A stretch of DNA of 64,000 nt from Monarcha castaneiventris obscurior (lineage: Eukaryota > Chordata > Aves > Passeriformes > Monarchidae), in assembly GCA_026261815.1 (NCBI GenBank), contig JAMPIT010000481.1:3719501-3783500 (forward strand), given 5' to 3'. The position numbers and the translations under genes are program-made. The notes below the pieces were generated by a model. It was not told where the DNA came from. It did not search any database and was given only the letters and a program-made list of their open reading frames with translations. Numbering within the stretch: the first letter of the stretch is position 1; each line of letters opens with the position of its first letter. Positions 12,501 to 22,475 of the stretch are shown in pieces.

Positions 12501-15395
12501 TCCTGGCCAGATTTTTGAAGAGGGGTGGTGTTTTTACATCAAGACCTGAAAATGCCTTTAGTTGATATCCATTAAGGGAGGGAAGAAACTCCAAGAATAT
12601 TGTATTAATTTCACTATAATTTAATAGATGAAAGAAGAGAAAAGCTGAAAGGCTGATCACAGTACCAGGTTATATCAGCCACACGCTTCCAAACTGTAGT
12701 GCATAATATTTTAATTTTTTGATGTTTTTAATGAAGTTGGGAACTAAGGAAAAAAAAAAGCCCAAGAACTGTGCTTTGGGCTTTTTTTTAACTTACCAAA
12801 TCTTTTTGCTGATTGAGGGCAGTCACTTCTTATCTGTTTTGCAGTACACTGTGGTATCATCTGTAGACCTACAGAATCTTTAAATCTGACACATTGCAAA
12901 AAATACAGTAAACTGCAAACTCCCTGAGTACATGTAAATTGCTCTCTGCAAGGTAACTCAGACTCAGAAACCCCTTTCCTGTAATCAAATGCACCACTGC
13001 TGTTTTCAGACTCAGCACAGAAACCATCAAATTGGGTAGGGTTGGAGTGGCCAAAGGAAAAAGACAGGAAAGAGTTTCTCAAGAAGATGCTTCAAGACTG
13101 AATTAAAGCATAGAGGGGATAAGTTTGCAGACAAAAGTAGAGACAATAAAAGTATTTTATACATGTTTAGAATTGTTAATATATCAGCATCAGTTATAAC
13201 TTAGTATGAAAACAAAGGAATAAATGAGAAGAAAAAAATGTGAATCATTATTAAAATAAAAATCAAGTCTGACACAAGTGACTTCCTGATGTAGACTGTA
13301 TGAAAAAGTGTTACTATTTCAGAATACACTAATATTATCCAATTTATGCCCTTAAACTATTATCAGAATAAATTGTATTCTGTTATTAAGTGTGGGAAAT
13401 AAAAATGCAGTCCATCCTTATCTCTAAACAGTTGCTTAATGAAAATGAGCTCCGCTATTTCATGTTTCACCATTTCACACTTCACCAAAAGGATCAGTGT
13501 CCTTATTTTCTTACGGACATGTCATTATTTTACTTAAAATTATATTGGTGCCTTATGCTATGGCAGTCCTATCTTTAAAGCATTCTTTTTCATTTCAAAG
13601 TTTTGCATGTACTTTTAAAAAGTACTGCTGGTTTAATAGCTATAATTTTATCTCAAGCCACATCGTGTTTCCGAATTCGTTTGTCCGAGTTCTTGCTCCG
13701 CGCATCCTTTGGGTGGCAGAGCACACACGCTGCACAAACCTACAGGGACAGCCCAATGCGGCATCTGCCTGCCAGCATGAAAGTAACTGTATTGCCTTTG
13801 TGTTGCAACATTTTAAAGTTATTTGTGCTTTTCCGGTGCCTGGTCCCTACATTGTAACCAAAAAGGAGAAAAACTGTAATCGGGACTCCCCTGAATTGCT
13901 CAGGTTAAACCTGGATCGCTCCAGTCCTTCCCAGGACTCTGCTTACTGCAGCAGAGTAGTATCCTGTAACACATATCTGAGATTACACTTTTCCACCAGA
14001 AATAATGGTTCTGGTCTTTTAAATGTGATTGATGACTCTTATTTTTAACGTACTGTGATCTTAAGTCGTTTTAATTTGAACATTTTCCCCCATATGTGTT
14101 CAGATGGTAACTAACGGCTCACATTTGTTTTTCTAGCATGGAATGCCATTTCCCCAAAGACTGCCAAAAATTGCAAAACTTTGTTAGAGTATTTTAATTT
14201 TACAGACATCTGAGCGAAACATTTTTGTCAAACTAGCAAGACACAAACCATTAAATTCCCTGGAACCTACAAGCCTTTCAGTTAACTGATTACCTTCAGG
14301 CCCCTCAGGTTTTTTGATTGGCAGAAGTTTATTGTTCTCATTAAATGAGTATTCCACCGAAGTGTTACGCCTGAAAAGTTTGCTGTGCTTCCTCAACCTT
14401 AAACGTTAGTAATGTGTCCACTTACAAGCACCTCTGCAATCCTATCAATCTGAATATCCTTTAACCCACTGATGGCCAGAGCTTTTACAAGGCCAGAGAT
14501 AAATTTGCATCTTACTTTATTCTTTTGCTTAATTAATTTAAGTTAGCTAATCTCTCAGGTTTGGGGATTTTCAGTTTAAATGAGCTCCTTGGAGCTCTTG
14601 GAAAAATACTGTTGCACAAGCAACTTCTACAAATCACAGAGTGTGCTGTAAAGGAGGACAGGTTTCTTTTTTTCTGATCCTGTCTAGATAAGCTGGCATA
14701 AGATCTGAAATTTAGATAACATACTGGAAGCTTTATTTTGCTTTATTTTGCTGGTGATGAACTCGGCACACAACACATAGGTAAGAAACACAACAGGGAG
14801 AGGTGAGATGCAACTTCTCTGAAGAATAAATCACAATCATTTTAAGAAATAAGATTCCATGGGGAAAAGCAGAAAAAAAAAGAAAAGAGGAAGCACTCAA
14901 AGGGTTTGGAGGACAGAATTGCCAGTAATTTCTTCCAGCCTAAAACAGGTTTTTAACTCTAACACAACCTATCATTTCTGGTTTCTACTGCTTCCAGAAA
15001 AGGATTGTTTACAGGACCTCCCTTTCCTTTCCAACCCCTATTACAGTAGTTTTACATTTCCCTTTATGCTATGATCTGCTATTACTTAATACATGCTGCC
15101 TGTTCAGAGTGGTTACTAAGCATTACTTTTTATTTGTCCATTACTTTTTAAAATTATTTATTGATTCTATGCTTATAGAATGATTATGTATGATTAACTT
15201 TTCTGGAAGTTACATAATCAAATTCATATTCATGGCATTTATATTAATAGAAGGCAGGACTTTTAAATATTTACCACTTACTCTATGTTCCTCCAATCTC
15301 TTGCGTTAGCCACTGTGAGAACTGGTGCTTTTTTTTGGGCCAAGCTTTGAAGTACACCTTGGATAACATTTTCTATCGCTTCAAGAACCTCAGAA
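6551..15395 (-). CDS. SPO11: SPO11 meiotic double-strand-break transesterase, exons 2-13
   Basis: SPO11 is the topoisomerase VI A-like nuclease that initiates meiotic recombination by covalently cutting DNA in the germline nucleus. Coding exons in transcript order: 15395-15282, 12885-12797, 12208-12142, 11935-11827, 11228-11142, 9849-9813, 9588-9479, 8596-8497, 7993-7956, 7312-7236, 7039-6928, 6670-6551 (TGA at 6553-6551). All boundaries are AG/GT and all phases agree; together they give about 353 residues, matching human 45-396. The winged-helix catalytic tyrosine lies in RDIYYSD (exon 11935-11827; human Y138). The Toprim acidic residues are in LIVEKDATFQ (exon 9588-9479) and TLMDADPHG (exon 8596-8497). 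The C-terminus ends in FGGWL, where human ends in GGWI. All catalytic residues are present and there are no internal stops. The N-terminal ~44 residues are not found by similarity; see the candidate exon at 17575-17716. Confidence 0.96.
8497..8596 (-). CDS. SPO11: SPO11 Toprim exon with DxD motif
   Basis: Translation gives GKGIPDLNTRLLVRKLWDSF and then IPIFTLMDADPHG. The two aspartates of DAD are the second Toprim metal-binding motif. The human counterpart reads VDADPHG, so only a valine-to-methionine change is seen beside the motif. It ends one base into the glycine codon, which is completed at 7993. Confidence 0.95.
9479..9588 (-). CDS. SPO11: SPO11 Toprim exon with metal-binding glutamate
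   Basis: Translation gives KFILIVEKDATFQRLL followed by SPCIMIT. The glutamate of VEKD is the first Toprim metal ligand in the TopoVI-A/SPO11 family. The donor is GTATGC and the acceptor AAG. The exon joins in phase with the DAD exon at 8596-8497. Confidence 0.95.
9850..11141 (-). other. SPO11: SPO11 intron between the NCTCSAT and VPSN exons
   Basis: This is intronic sequence of about 1.3 kb with only short open frames. I see no exon or element that can be supported inside it. Confidence 0.8.
11827..11935 (-). CDS. SPO11: SPO11 exon with catalytic tyrosine
   Basis: The exon encodes the end of the 5Y-CAP winged-helix segment. The first base completes the arginine of RDIYYSD; the second tyrosine aligns with human Y138, the nucleophile that becomes linked to the DNA 5' end. 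Further along are NDISCMLK and IPRRSLHV. The acceptor is TAG and the donor GTAAGT. The tyrosine pair and its flanks are intact. Confidence 0.95.
12053..12075. repeat. 8-bp inverted repeat in a SPO11 intron
   Basis: CCTACAGG-TTTGCAT-CCTGTAGG is an exact inverted repeat with a 7-base loop, in the intron just upstream of the exon at 11935-11827... on the far side from exon 12208-12142. A small stem-loop of unknown meaning. Confidence 0.8.
12752..12789 (-). other. SPO11: 14-bp perfect hairpin next to SPO11 exon 3 donor
   Basis: In the transcript, AAAAAAAAGCCCAA and TTGGGCTTTTTTTT flank a 10-base loop. The stem begins one base after the donor hexamer GTAAGT (12796-12791). Confidence 0.85.
12886..15281 (-). 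other. SPO11: SPO11 intron between exons 2 and 3
   Basis: This is 2.4 kb of AT-rich intron. A plus-strand open frame of 183 codons at 13497-14048 has no recognisable domain and is treated as chance. CpG dinucleotides cluster around 13660-13920, unusual for the surrounding composition, but no promoter can be assigned. Confidence 0.8.
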
Positions 15396-17574
15396 CTGAA
15401 ACAAAGACAATTAATGACACAGATCATATGATAAATTCTAGTTCTACTTCAAGTTTTATCAACTATCCCCACTCTTACAAAAATCATGGAAGCCAAAACT
15501 GCTTACAGCATACATTTGTTTCATAAATGTGGAGGAACACTTTTGTTTTCTAATTTTGTTTTGCTCAGTTTCCCTAAAACCTCTGCCTTTTCATTCCAAA
15601 AGCATGACTAGAGGACACAATTAAAAGTATATTTCTATTCAATCCTATAACCATCAAATTTTTCACCAGCTGAACTTTTAGACCAACTGGCTGGTCTGTG
15701 ACTAATGATTAATGTTTTACTATAAATGAGGTAATATTGGCTTTGGCCATGATTTTGGCAAAGTTGTTTTTAAATGCTATAAATTTAAAAAGTGTTCAAG
15801 AGTACAAATACTTCCTGTTGTACCATTGCACATTAACCTTTTGATCTGCTGCCCTGAACAAACTGTTAAGGATTTTAATTACATGAAGGCTCATTCTCAA
15901 CAGATGCACCATGGAAAGAATAAAACCTGTATCTTTCACCTAAAAAGACAAAGTAGCCTTGCAGCAGATCCCTTACGGCAAAACTCCAGGCTAGTTTGAG
16001 TGTTATGACAGATGCTTTTTATTTTCATAAGCAATCTGACTCCAGCATTTCAGCTGTCCTTAAAATTGGAAGTGTACTCTATCCTAAGTCTAGGAAGGAA
16101 TTAAAGAATTCATGCAACTTAATTTAGCTCAAAGTTTTATCAGCAAAGTCCAATTCTGTTGTTAAGTAATATACAGATAAAAGATGAGTCAATACCAGTG
16201 CATGCCACACAAAATGAATTATCTCAAATCAGCAAGAATGATTTTTAAAATCAATCCCTAAGCAATAATGAGCTGTCATTAAAGCTCCCCTCTATCAGCT
16301 GAATATGTTTCTTCCATTTTATAGCTCAGCTTCCATACTGTCTCCACTTTGCTGAAACTAGATTTTAATTTTTTTAGAGCAATTTAAAGCTCCTGCATAA
16401 CAAAAATTAGTGTTGAAGACAATAAAAAATCTGTATGGGCAGATGGGATGATGAAAGAACAGATAGATAGGTAGGAATTCTAAATCACGTCATTGCTTTG
16501 ATGCTCATAAATATTTTACTTATTCATTTGATTCTGTCCACTGTAACTATCTTAATATTCCAGATGTACTTCAAAGTTTGCTGCAGAATTTGCAAATCCA
16601 GGTTTCTGTTCCAATCCTGATTTCCCCATTTGCTAGCCAACAGAAACTGGAAATGTAATATGTAAAATGCGAAACAGGAGGAAGAGGACAGGAAGTCTCC
16701 ATGTACCCCCTGCTGATATTCTGTCTGTTTTGCAGAGATTATCTGAATTTTAATAAGCAAACATGTGACACTGGCCAAGTATGCCTACTTAAAATTCACT
16801 GTGGTTTAGTTAACAATGACATCTGAGCAGAGAAAGGGAAGGTGCTGCACAGCTCACAGGGTTTGCCTGGGAGCAAACAGGTTGCAGCAGAGTGGATACT
16901 TGTTTCTATATAGAAGGAGAACAAATCTTCCACATAAATAGCATAAAAGATTCGAATTATAGCACCTTTAGCATGGTAACAAGACACACAAAAGAAGCAG
17001 TTACAAATAAAAATCTGCAGTGTAATAAACCAATGCACTACAAAACTTAGACCTGTGCATTGCTGAGGTCATGAGCCAGAGACCAAGAACTCTCTAATAT
17101 ATTAATATATATCATATATTAATATATATAATGTATATTTAAATATATTATATATGAATATGTAATATATATTGATATAATATATATTAATATATTGTGT
17201 ATTAATATATATTATATAATAATATTAATAATATAATTTTCTTTTTAAAATACCTTCATGGTGCTCCCAGACTGTTCTAGCTGCTGAGGCTGATTTATTG
17301 TGTGCAGAAAGACTCTTTGAAAATTGACGAGGGTTTTTTGTTGATGTAATTCAGTATGCTTGTTTTGTCACAGTTCTCTGTATTTCTGTCTGTGGCCACA
17401 GACTTTTTGGAGAGGTCTGAGGGAGTGAAGATGCTGTTTGCAATCTGAGAGCCCATTTGTTTTTGTATTGGGTTATGTTTTTGCTTTAGCATGAGCCTAT
17501 TAGGTGCAATGGTGTCCCACCTACTTAAGCATTACCACAGAAAGAGTACAAGCTCTATTTTTCACATTTTTTAC
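15396..17574 (-). other. SPO11: Probable SPO11 intron 1
   Basis: Sequence between SPO11 exon 2 and the candidate upstream exon at 17575-17716 is AT-rich. It holds the AT microsatellite at 17096-17240 and no exon resembling the mammalian SPO11 first exon. Confidence 0.5.
17096..17240. repeat. AT-rich microsatellite
   Basis: About 145 bases are almost entirely A and T in irregular TATA, TTAATA and ATATT units. It is a degenerate simple repeat within the probable first intron of SPO11. Confidence 0.9.
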
Positions 17575-17716
17575 CTGACGTGGCTCTCCTGACGAGGCTG
17601 ACTTGTTTCCCTGAAGCTGGACTTGTTCCCAGCTGGCATTTCAGTGGAACACAGGCTGTGCTCCTCCATGAAGGCTGGTGCAAGTCGGTCCAGCTTCTCT
17701 GGATGGGGAAGAAGCC
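17575..17716 (-). CDS. Candidate upstream coding exon of SPO11 (unconfirmed)
   Basis: Strong splice sites bound an open segment: acceptor TCTCTTTTTAACAG before 17716 and donor CAG/GTAAAA after 17575. The 142 bases hold 46 codons plus two bases at each end. The last two bases (AG) followed by the first base of SPO11 exon 2 (T) complete a serine, giving QESHV-S-SEVLEAI; mammalian SPO11 also has serines at this junction. An ATG at codon 16 (MEEHSLCSTEM) could start the protein. The peptide has no clear similarity to the mammalian first exon (MAFAPMGPEA). It is either the lineage's diverged SPO11 N-terminus or chance. Confidence 0.45.
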
Positions 17717-17869
17717 CTGTTAAAAAGAGACAAAAGAGGTTACCACAGAAATTAGAAATGGCGCTCCTGTGTGCTGGATGTAAAACTCATGATCTGAGCT
17801 CAAAACGTAAGTTAAAGAGAAAAGGCAGAAATTTTCTCCAGAAACCAAAGTCAAGATTTCTCTGCCCTT

Positions 17870-18675
17870 CCTGGCTGACCAACTGAGGGCTTCTCCCACC
17901 GTTCCAGAACAACTAAGGGCTGTTCCCACTCTTCCTGACCAACCGAGGCATTCTCCCACTCTTCCTGATTGACTGAGGAGTTTGCCCACCCTTCCAGAAT
18001 GATCAAGGATTTTTTCCCATCCTTTTGGACTGACTGAGGGCTTTTCCCGCCCTTCCTGATCAATTGAGGGCTTTTCCTCTCCCAGCTGTCCAGCTGAGGG
18101 CTTTTCCCACATGTTCTTACCCACTGAGGGCTTTCCCTGTCCTGACTGACCAGCTGAGGGCTTTTCCCGCCTTTTCCTGACTGACCAAGGGTTTTGATGC
18201 GCTGAGGGCTTTTCCCACCTATCCTGGCTGACCAAGGGATTTGGTGTTCTGAGGGCTTTTCCCACCTGTCCTGAGCAACCAAGGGTTTTGATGCACTGAG
18301 GGCTTTTCCAACCTTTTCCTGACTGACCAAGGGTTTTGATGCTCTGAGGGCTTTTCCAACCTTTTCCTGACTGACCAAGGGTTTTGATGCTCTGAGGGCT
18401 TTTCCCACCTTTTCCTGACTGACCAAGGGATTTGATGCACTGAGGGCTTTTCCCGCCTTTTCCTGACTGACCGAGGGTTTTGATGCTCCGAGGGCTTTTC
18501 CCACCTTTTCCTGACTGACCGAGGGTTTTGATGCTCCGAGGGCTTTTCCCACCTTTTCTGGACTGACCACGGGATTTGATGCTCTGAGGGCTTTTCCCGC
18601 CTTTTCCGGACTGGCCAATGGCTTTTCCCGCCTTTTCCGGACTGGCCAATGGCTTTTCCTGCCCTTGCTGATGGA
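17870..18675. repeat. GC-rich minisatellite of 30- and ~48-bp units
   Basis: On the plus strand, left units of about 30 bp follow the pattern GA-CCAACTGAGGGCTT-CCCACC-TTCC. From about 18170 to 18590 the units are 47-48 bp, the core plus an 18-bp insert containing GGGTTTTGATGCTCTGAG. At 18595-18660 two 31-bp copies are identical. Copies diverge more at the left end, suggesting older units there. Because 30 and 48 are multiples of three, minus-strand frames stay open (372, 309 and 193 codons), giving lysine/serine-rich repeats such as SVRKRWEKPSEHQ. I treat these as repeat-driven frames, not a proven protein. Confidence 0.95.
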
Positions 18676-18740
18676 CACGTGGTGGCCCCGCCCACCCTGA
18701 CGGGCCATGGCCGGCGCTGGGCGCTGACCCTCAGGCCCAT
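18676..18740. promoter_or_regulatory. GC-box/E-box cluster beside the minisatellite
   Basis: A CACGTG E-box at 18676-18681 lies beside CCCCGCCC at 18686-18693, a GC box in minus-strand sense, followed by a short CpG-containing stretch. In an otherwise AT-rich region this could be a small promoter firing on the minus strand toward SPO11. It could equally be the GC-rich edge of the repeat. Confidence 0.25.
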
Positions 18741-18980
18741 CCATGGAGCTGATGTCTGACCACAAGCTCCATGGCACCCAGGTTTCTGGAATAAATCCAA
18801 GCAGGCTGGCTAGAATGTGGCCAAACAGCAGATCAGTGCTTTTCTCGTCTAGCCATTTTCCTTTTCCCATAATCTCAAATGTTTGTTCCCGACTGGTGGG
18901 AAGCTGAGGGAGATGGAACTCCAGTGCAACTCCAGCTGTTGAAAAATCCACCTCCTTCCCCAAAGTCAATTCAACTTCTA
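18729..18980 (-). CDS. Candidate coding exon of unknown gene (unconfirmed)
   Basis: An open segment of 83 codons lies between an acceptor (TCTTTAATCTCAG before 18980) and a possible donor (GAGG/GTCAGC). It contains GVALEFHLPQLPTSREQTFE, then GKGKWLDEKSTDLLFGHI and FIPETWVPWSLWSDISSMDG. It begins and ends in phase 1, so it could splice onto 17716-17575. I do not recognise the family. The frame continues into the minisatellite, so the donor is uncertain. Confidence 0.35.
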
Positions 18981-20066
18981 CTGAGATTAAAGATTTAATG
19001 CTATTTTTAATCCTTTGCCTTCAGCATTCTGAAACTTTGACGGTCTTGTGATAGGTTGTCAAATCTTCCTGAATGTGCTGTTAAAGTCTTGTGTTCTTCT
19101 GAACAAACAATAAACCCCAATTCTAAGAGTCATGAATCACTGGCTTCCAGAGAAGCTAAAATTAAAGAAAAGAATGCTAAATTTTGTGAGGTTTGTGGCT
19201 GAACTGGAATTGTTGCTATTCACGTGGCATCCCTGGCCAGAGTGCAGCGCTGCAGAATGGGTGACACGGACAGAGATAGTGAATTTGGGAAGAAACCCCG
19301 CACATTGTGAGTATTTTGGTGCATTTCATCTTTAGGTGTTCAGCCTTTCCTACAAAATATCCAGTCATTCACTTCAGAATGTTTAAATTCATGGTGATTA
19401 CAAAGAGGAAGTGGAGCACTCCTGGGAATCCTGGTGTGGGCCAGAGGAGCAGCTCCCTGTTACTCCTTGGCATGCTCTGGTTCTGCAGTGTTTTTGAGTG
19501 CAGACATCAGGGCTCCTGCACCATCAGCTCTGTGGCAAAAAAGCCCCAATTATTACAAACTTAAACTTCTCTCACCTTTGCAGTTATCGCATGCCAAGGT
19601 GTATTTTCAACTCCTAACTATGTCATCATAATTGATTCCTCATAGAGGTCTCTCTGAGAGTGTAAGAAGTTACTTAGGATATAAATATCTTAAAGCTTGT
19701 ACTTTCTAGAAAAAAGTTTTCAAAACCCACTCTTGATAACATCATGTTTTATGCACAGCAGTCAGCAGTATTGGAAGCTGTTCTCAATCCAAGTCACAGC
19801 CAACAGCAGTTCAAAGATTGTGATGCTTAGACTTGTTAGCAAGTAAGATGACGTAGTTTTTAAAAAGTTGCTCCATTAGCTACTGCCACTGAACCTTTCT
19901 TCTTTGGTACTCATATGAGTGAGCAGCCCAAATCCAGCCTGGGTAGGTAATTAAAAAATTCATGCATTGATTTATTCAAGGAAAACCTCAGGCTATGATG
20001 ATATGAGCACAAGGTGCTTCAATTAAAAGAGAGAAGCCAAAGAAAGGGGAATTAATAAATTGAAAC

Positions 20067-20198
20067 TTTCAGAGCTTTCATCTTCAGTCTTTGGCCTTTA
20101 GGTATCTTGAGATCACTCCGGAAATACTTATGTAAAATCTCTGTAGCTCTTTCCAACAAGTCGACATCAAAATCAACAGATTTTTGTTTGATATGGAC
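20067..20198 (-). CDS. Candidate coding exon, helical 44-residue segment (unconfirmed)
   Basis: After the acceptor ATTTTGGCAG the frame reads SVDFDVDLLERATEILHKYF and then RSDLKIPKGQRLKMKALK, with an amphipathic helix-like pattern. The only donor is the weak GTTTCA; otherwise the frame reaches TAA four codons later. It starts and ends in phase 0, so it does not fit the phase-1 chain formed by neighbouring candidates. Family unknown. Confidence 0.3.
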
Positions 20199-20609
20199 CT
20201 GCCAAAATTATACCATGCCCCCAGCAACAGATTGCAAACAAAACTAAATACATCAACTTGGGAGAAGCCAATTTAATGACTTAGTTCTACTTCGTTCCAT
20301 CAAACAGCAATCATAAAAAAAACTAAACTAAAACACTTAGCGTTTGTATCTGAGTTAAGAAAAACAAATAACAATAACAAAAATTTCCATTCTTCGAACT
20401 TAATACTGCACACATATATGTGAATATAAATATATCTAACCAGATAAATTTGTATCCAGAATATGGTAAGTAAATGAACTACAATCAATAAATGAACTAG
20501 CAGGCTGTTTTCCTAGATTCCTCTTTCTTTATTTATTTTCCCTTTTAAAAATCTGCTTGTCAAAAAGCCCACCAAAATTAAATTCCGAATATCAACTGCA
20601 CGTTAAAAA

Positions 20610-20705
20610 AATTATAGAAATATGTATATATACATTTATAGATAAATATGTATAAATACATACTCTAATACGTATTTATATACATTTATATAGATGTATA
20701 AGAAG
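20610..20705. repeat. AT-rich simple repeat (TATATACATTTATA units)
   Basis: An irregular TATA/ACAT-rich tract of about 95 bases includes repeated ATACATTTATA blocks. Confidence 0.8.
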
Positions 20706-22307
20706 GAAAATTACCGGGAAAGCAAATGGGGAACCATTATCAAATGTTAAGATGGGACGAAGGAAGGGAAAGCAGCAGTGGAGGGATGCAGTTCTCACAT
20801 CCTGCCTCTACCAAGCTGTGCAGTAGATGGCACCACAGGTGCCAGAGAAAGTGTTACCACTCAGAAACTGTTAAATTTAGCACTACGATGAAACAGGAGC
20901 CCGATCTATCACCTGCCAATTACACGAAAAGTTACTCATCTTTTTCTAATGAGCAAAGCCCAGAGAAATAGGAGATGAAAAGTCATTCACAGCTAACAGC
21001 TCACACAACTTCAAATGGGATATCTCCTTCCAAATAACACGGGTGGTTAAAAAGAACAGCCCAAAACTAATGCATGTGTGCAGTCTACCTGGGTCCAGAG
21101 TGAGAAACACCTGCAAAATATTTATTCTGTGGTGAGTCGAATCACTTTAAGAGGAAGTGGGGTTTTGTTACCATCCCTTCTTTTGGTGTTTTATCTTTCA
21201 GCCAGAAATAAATTCTACGGACCAATCTTAAAAGGAAAATTACCTTTCATCTAACCTCTGTCAATTTTCAGATCTGCATTTTATAATGCTTTTAGGGGCA
21301 GTAAAGTGTTTTTGGTGGGAGAACAAAACAGGTATTTGAAACAAAGAAACACAAAGGAAATTAAATAAATGATTACTTTTTCATAACTTAGCATGAATTC
21401 CACATGCACTCATAATAATTAAGCTACAAACGGGCAGCACTGTAGGACTGAACATTTGAACACATAATTTTTGCATGCTGAGAAGTTTGAGCTTGCCCAG
21501 TACTATCTTAGTCACTATTCCTCCTTCTCTCCTGAACTTGTCTCACACTAAGACAGGACACTCCTCCAGCCTATTAGGAAAAAATCTGATTAAAAAAATG
21601 TGTTGAAGGGGAAATATGTTGAAACAAACAAATGGAAGATATTTGTACTAAAATATAACTGGAGAGCAAGAATGACTTCTATTCCATGCTCATATGACAG
21701 CTTGAAAATAGCAGTCTTGAAAACAGCTGCACCATTTCTTCTGGCTTACAGAAAGTAAAATGTCTTATTTTCTGTTTTCCTTTTGTTGGCAAAATCCTAG
21801 AAAGCATGAACATACAGGTGTGATTTTACTCTTTAAACACAAAAATGCCACCTGCTGTACATTAAAACTGCTTGAAACTAAATCTGCTGCATTTATGGGA
21901 ATGCTACACTAGTGGTGTCATGACCCCAGATTTATGCCAACAGGTAAAACTTGGGGTGGACTTCAGACAGTTGTTATTAACTATTTAGTAATCCCTGGGG
22001 AAAATGAAGTCAGAGGATGATGTAGGAGTTCTGACACTGAGTACTGTGGGCCATATAAATAACGGGTGGGGCAGCTGATTAACATTCCACTTCATTTTTG
22101 GAAGTCTAGATTAAAATCAACCTTATGTCATTCTTTAAAATGCATTTGGTGATTTTAATTAAGCTACTAATGTTAATTGGTTCACAGCACAAAAATGCCA
22201 GGGGCACTGTGATGGAATTTTCGATAAATGGCAACCTTTGTTTTTGAGGGTCTTAAGGCTCAGTAAAAAGTTATCAAATAAAAAAATAGCATAGATGTCT
22301 TATCTTG

Positions 22308-22352
22308 GTTTGGGTTTTTTGGGGGTTTTTTGGTTTGTTTTTTTTTTTTAAC
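22308..22352. repeat. T/G low-complexity tract
   Basis: Runs of T and G (GGTTTGGGTTTTTTGGGGG followed by a long poly-T) form low-complexity sequence. It may be the tail of a decayed retroelement on the minus strand, but no body could be identified. Confidence 0.6.
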
Positions 22353-22413
22353 AGGAGAACAAAAAAACCATGATTCAAATATAAACTTGAATACAGCCCA
22401 AAACATGTCTTAC

Positions 22414-22475
22414 CAAGCTGTTGCACAAGCAGTTCTGGATGCAGTGAGATTGCTGGTCGGCCTTCAGTGAAGACA
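22414..22475 (-). CDS. Candidate short coding exon (unconfirmed)
   Basis: The open segment reads VFTEGRPAISLHPELLVQQL with donor CTTG/GTAAGA, a strong site, and a weaker acceptor GCAGCACAG. It enters in phase 2 and exits in phase 1. Just upstream (about 22480-22540) another frame reads DFEKCLNGLKLYPEKAA and ends in a stop. The two may therefore be halves of one exon broken by a one-base shift. Confidence 0.25.

Larger units (their letters stand above)
17717..20066. other. Spacer holding minisatellite and candidate exons
   Basis: Apart from the minisatellite and the open segment at 18729-18980, this stretch shows only short frames. The 19.0-20.0 kb part is AT-rich with nothing recognisable. 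Confidence 0.6.

Noticed and set aside
13497..14048. 183-codon plus-strand frame in a SPO11 intron
   Set aside because: No recognisable family, antisense to a confirmed intron, and its composition changes along its length; kept only as a CpG-cluster observation.
17870..18675. CRISPR-like array
   Set aside because: Units are contiguous without unique spacers, and the host is a vertebrate; it is a minisatellite.
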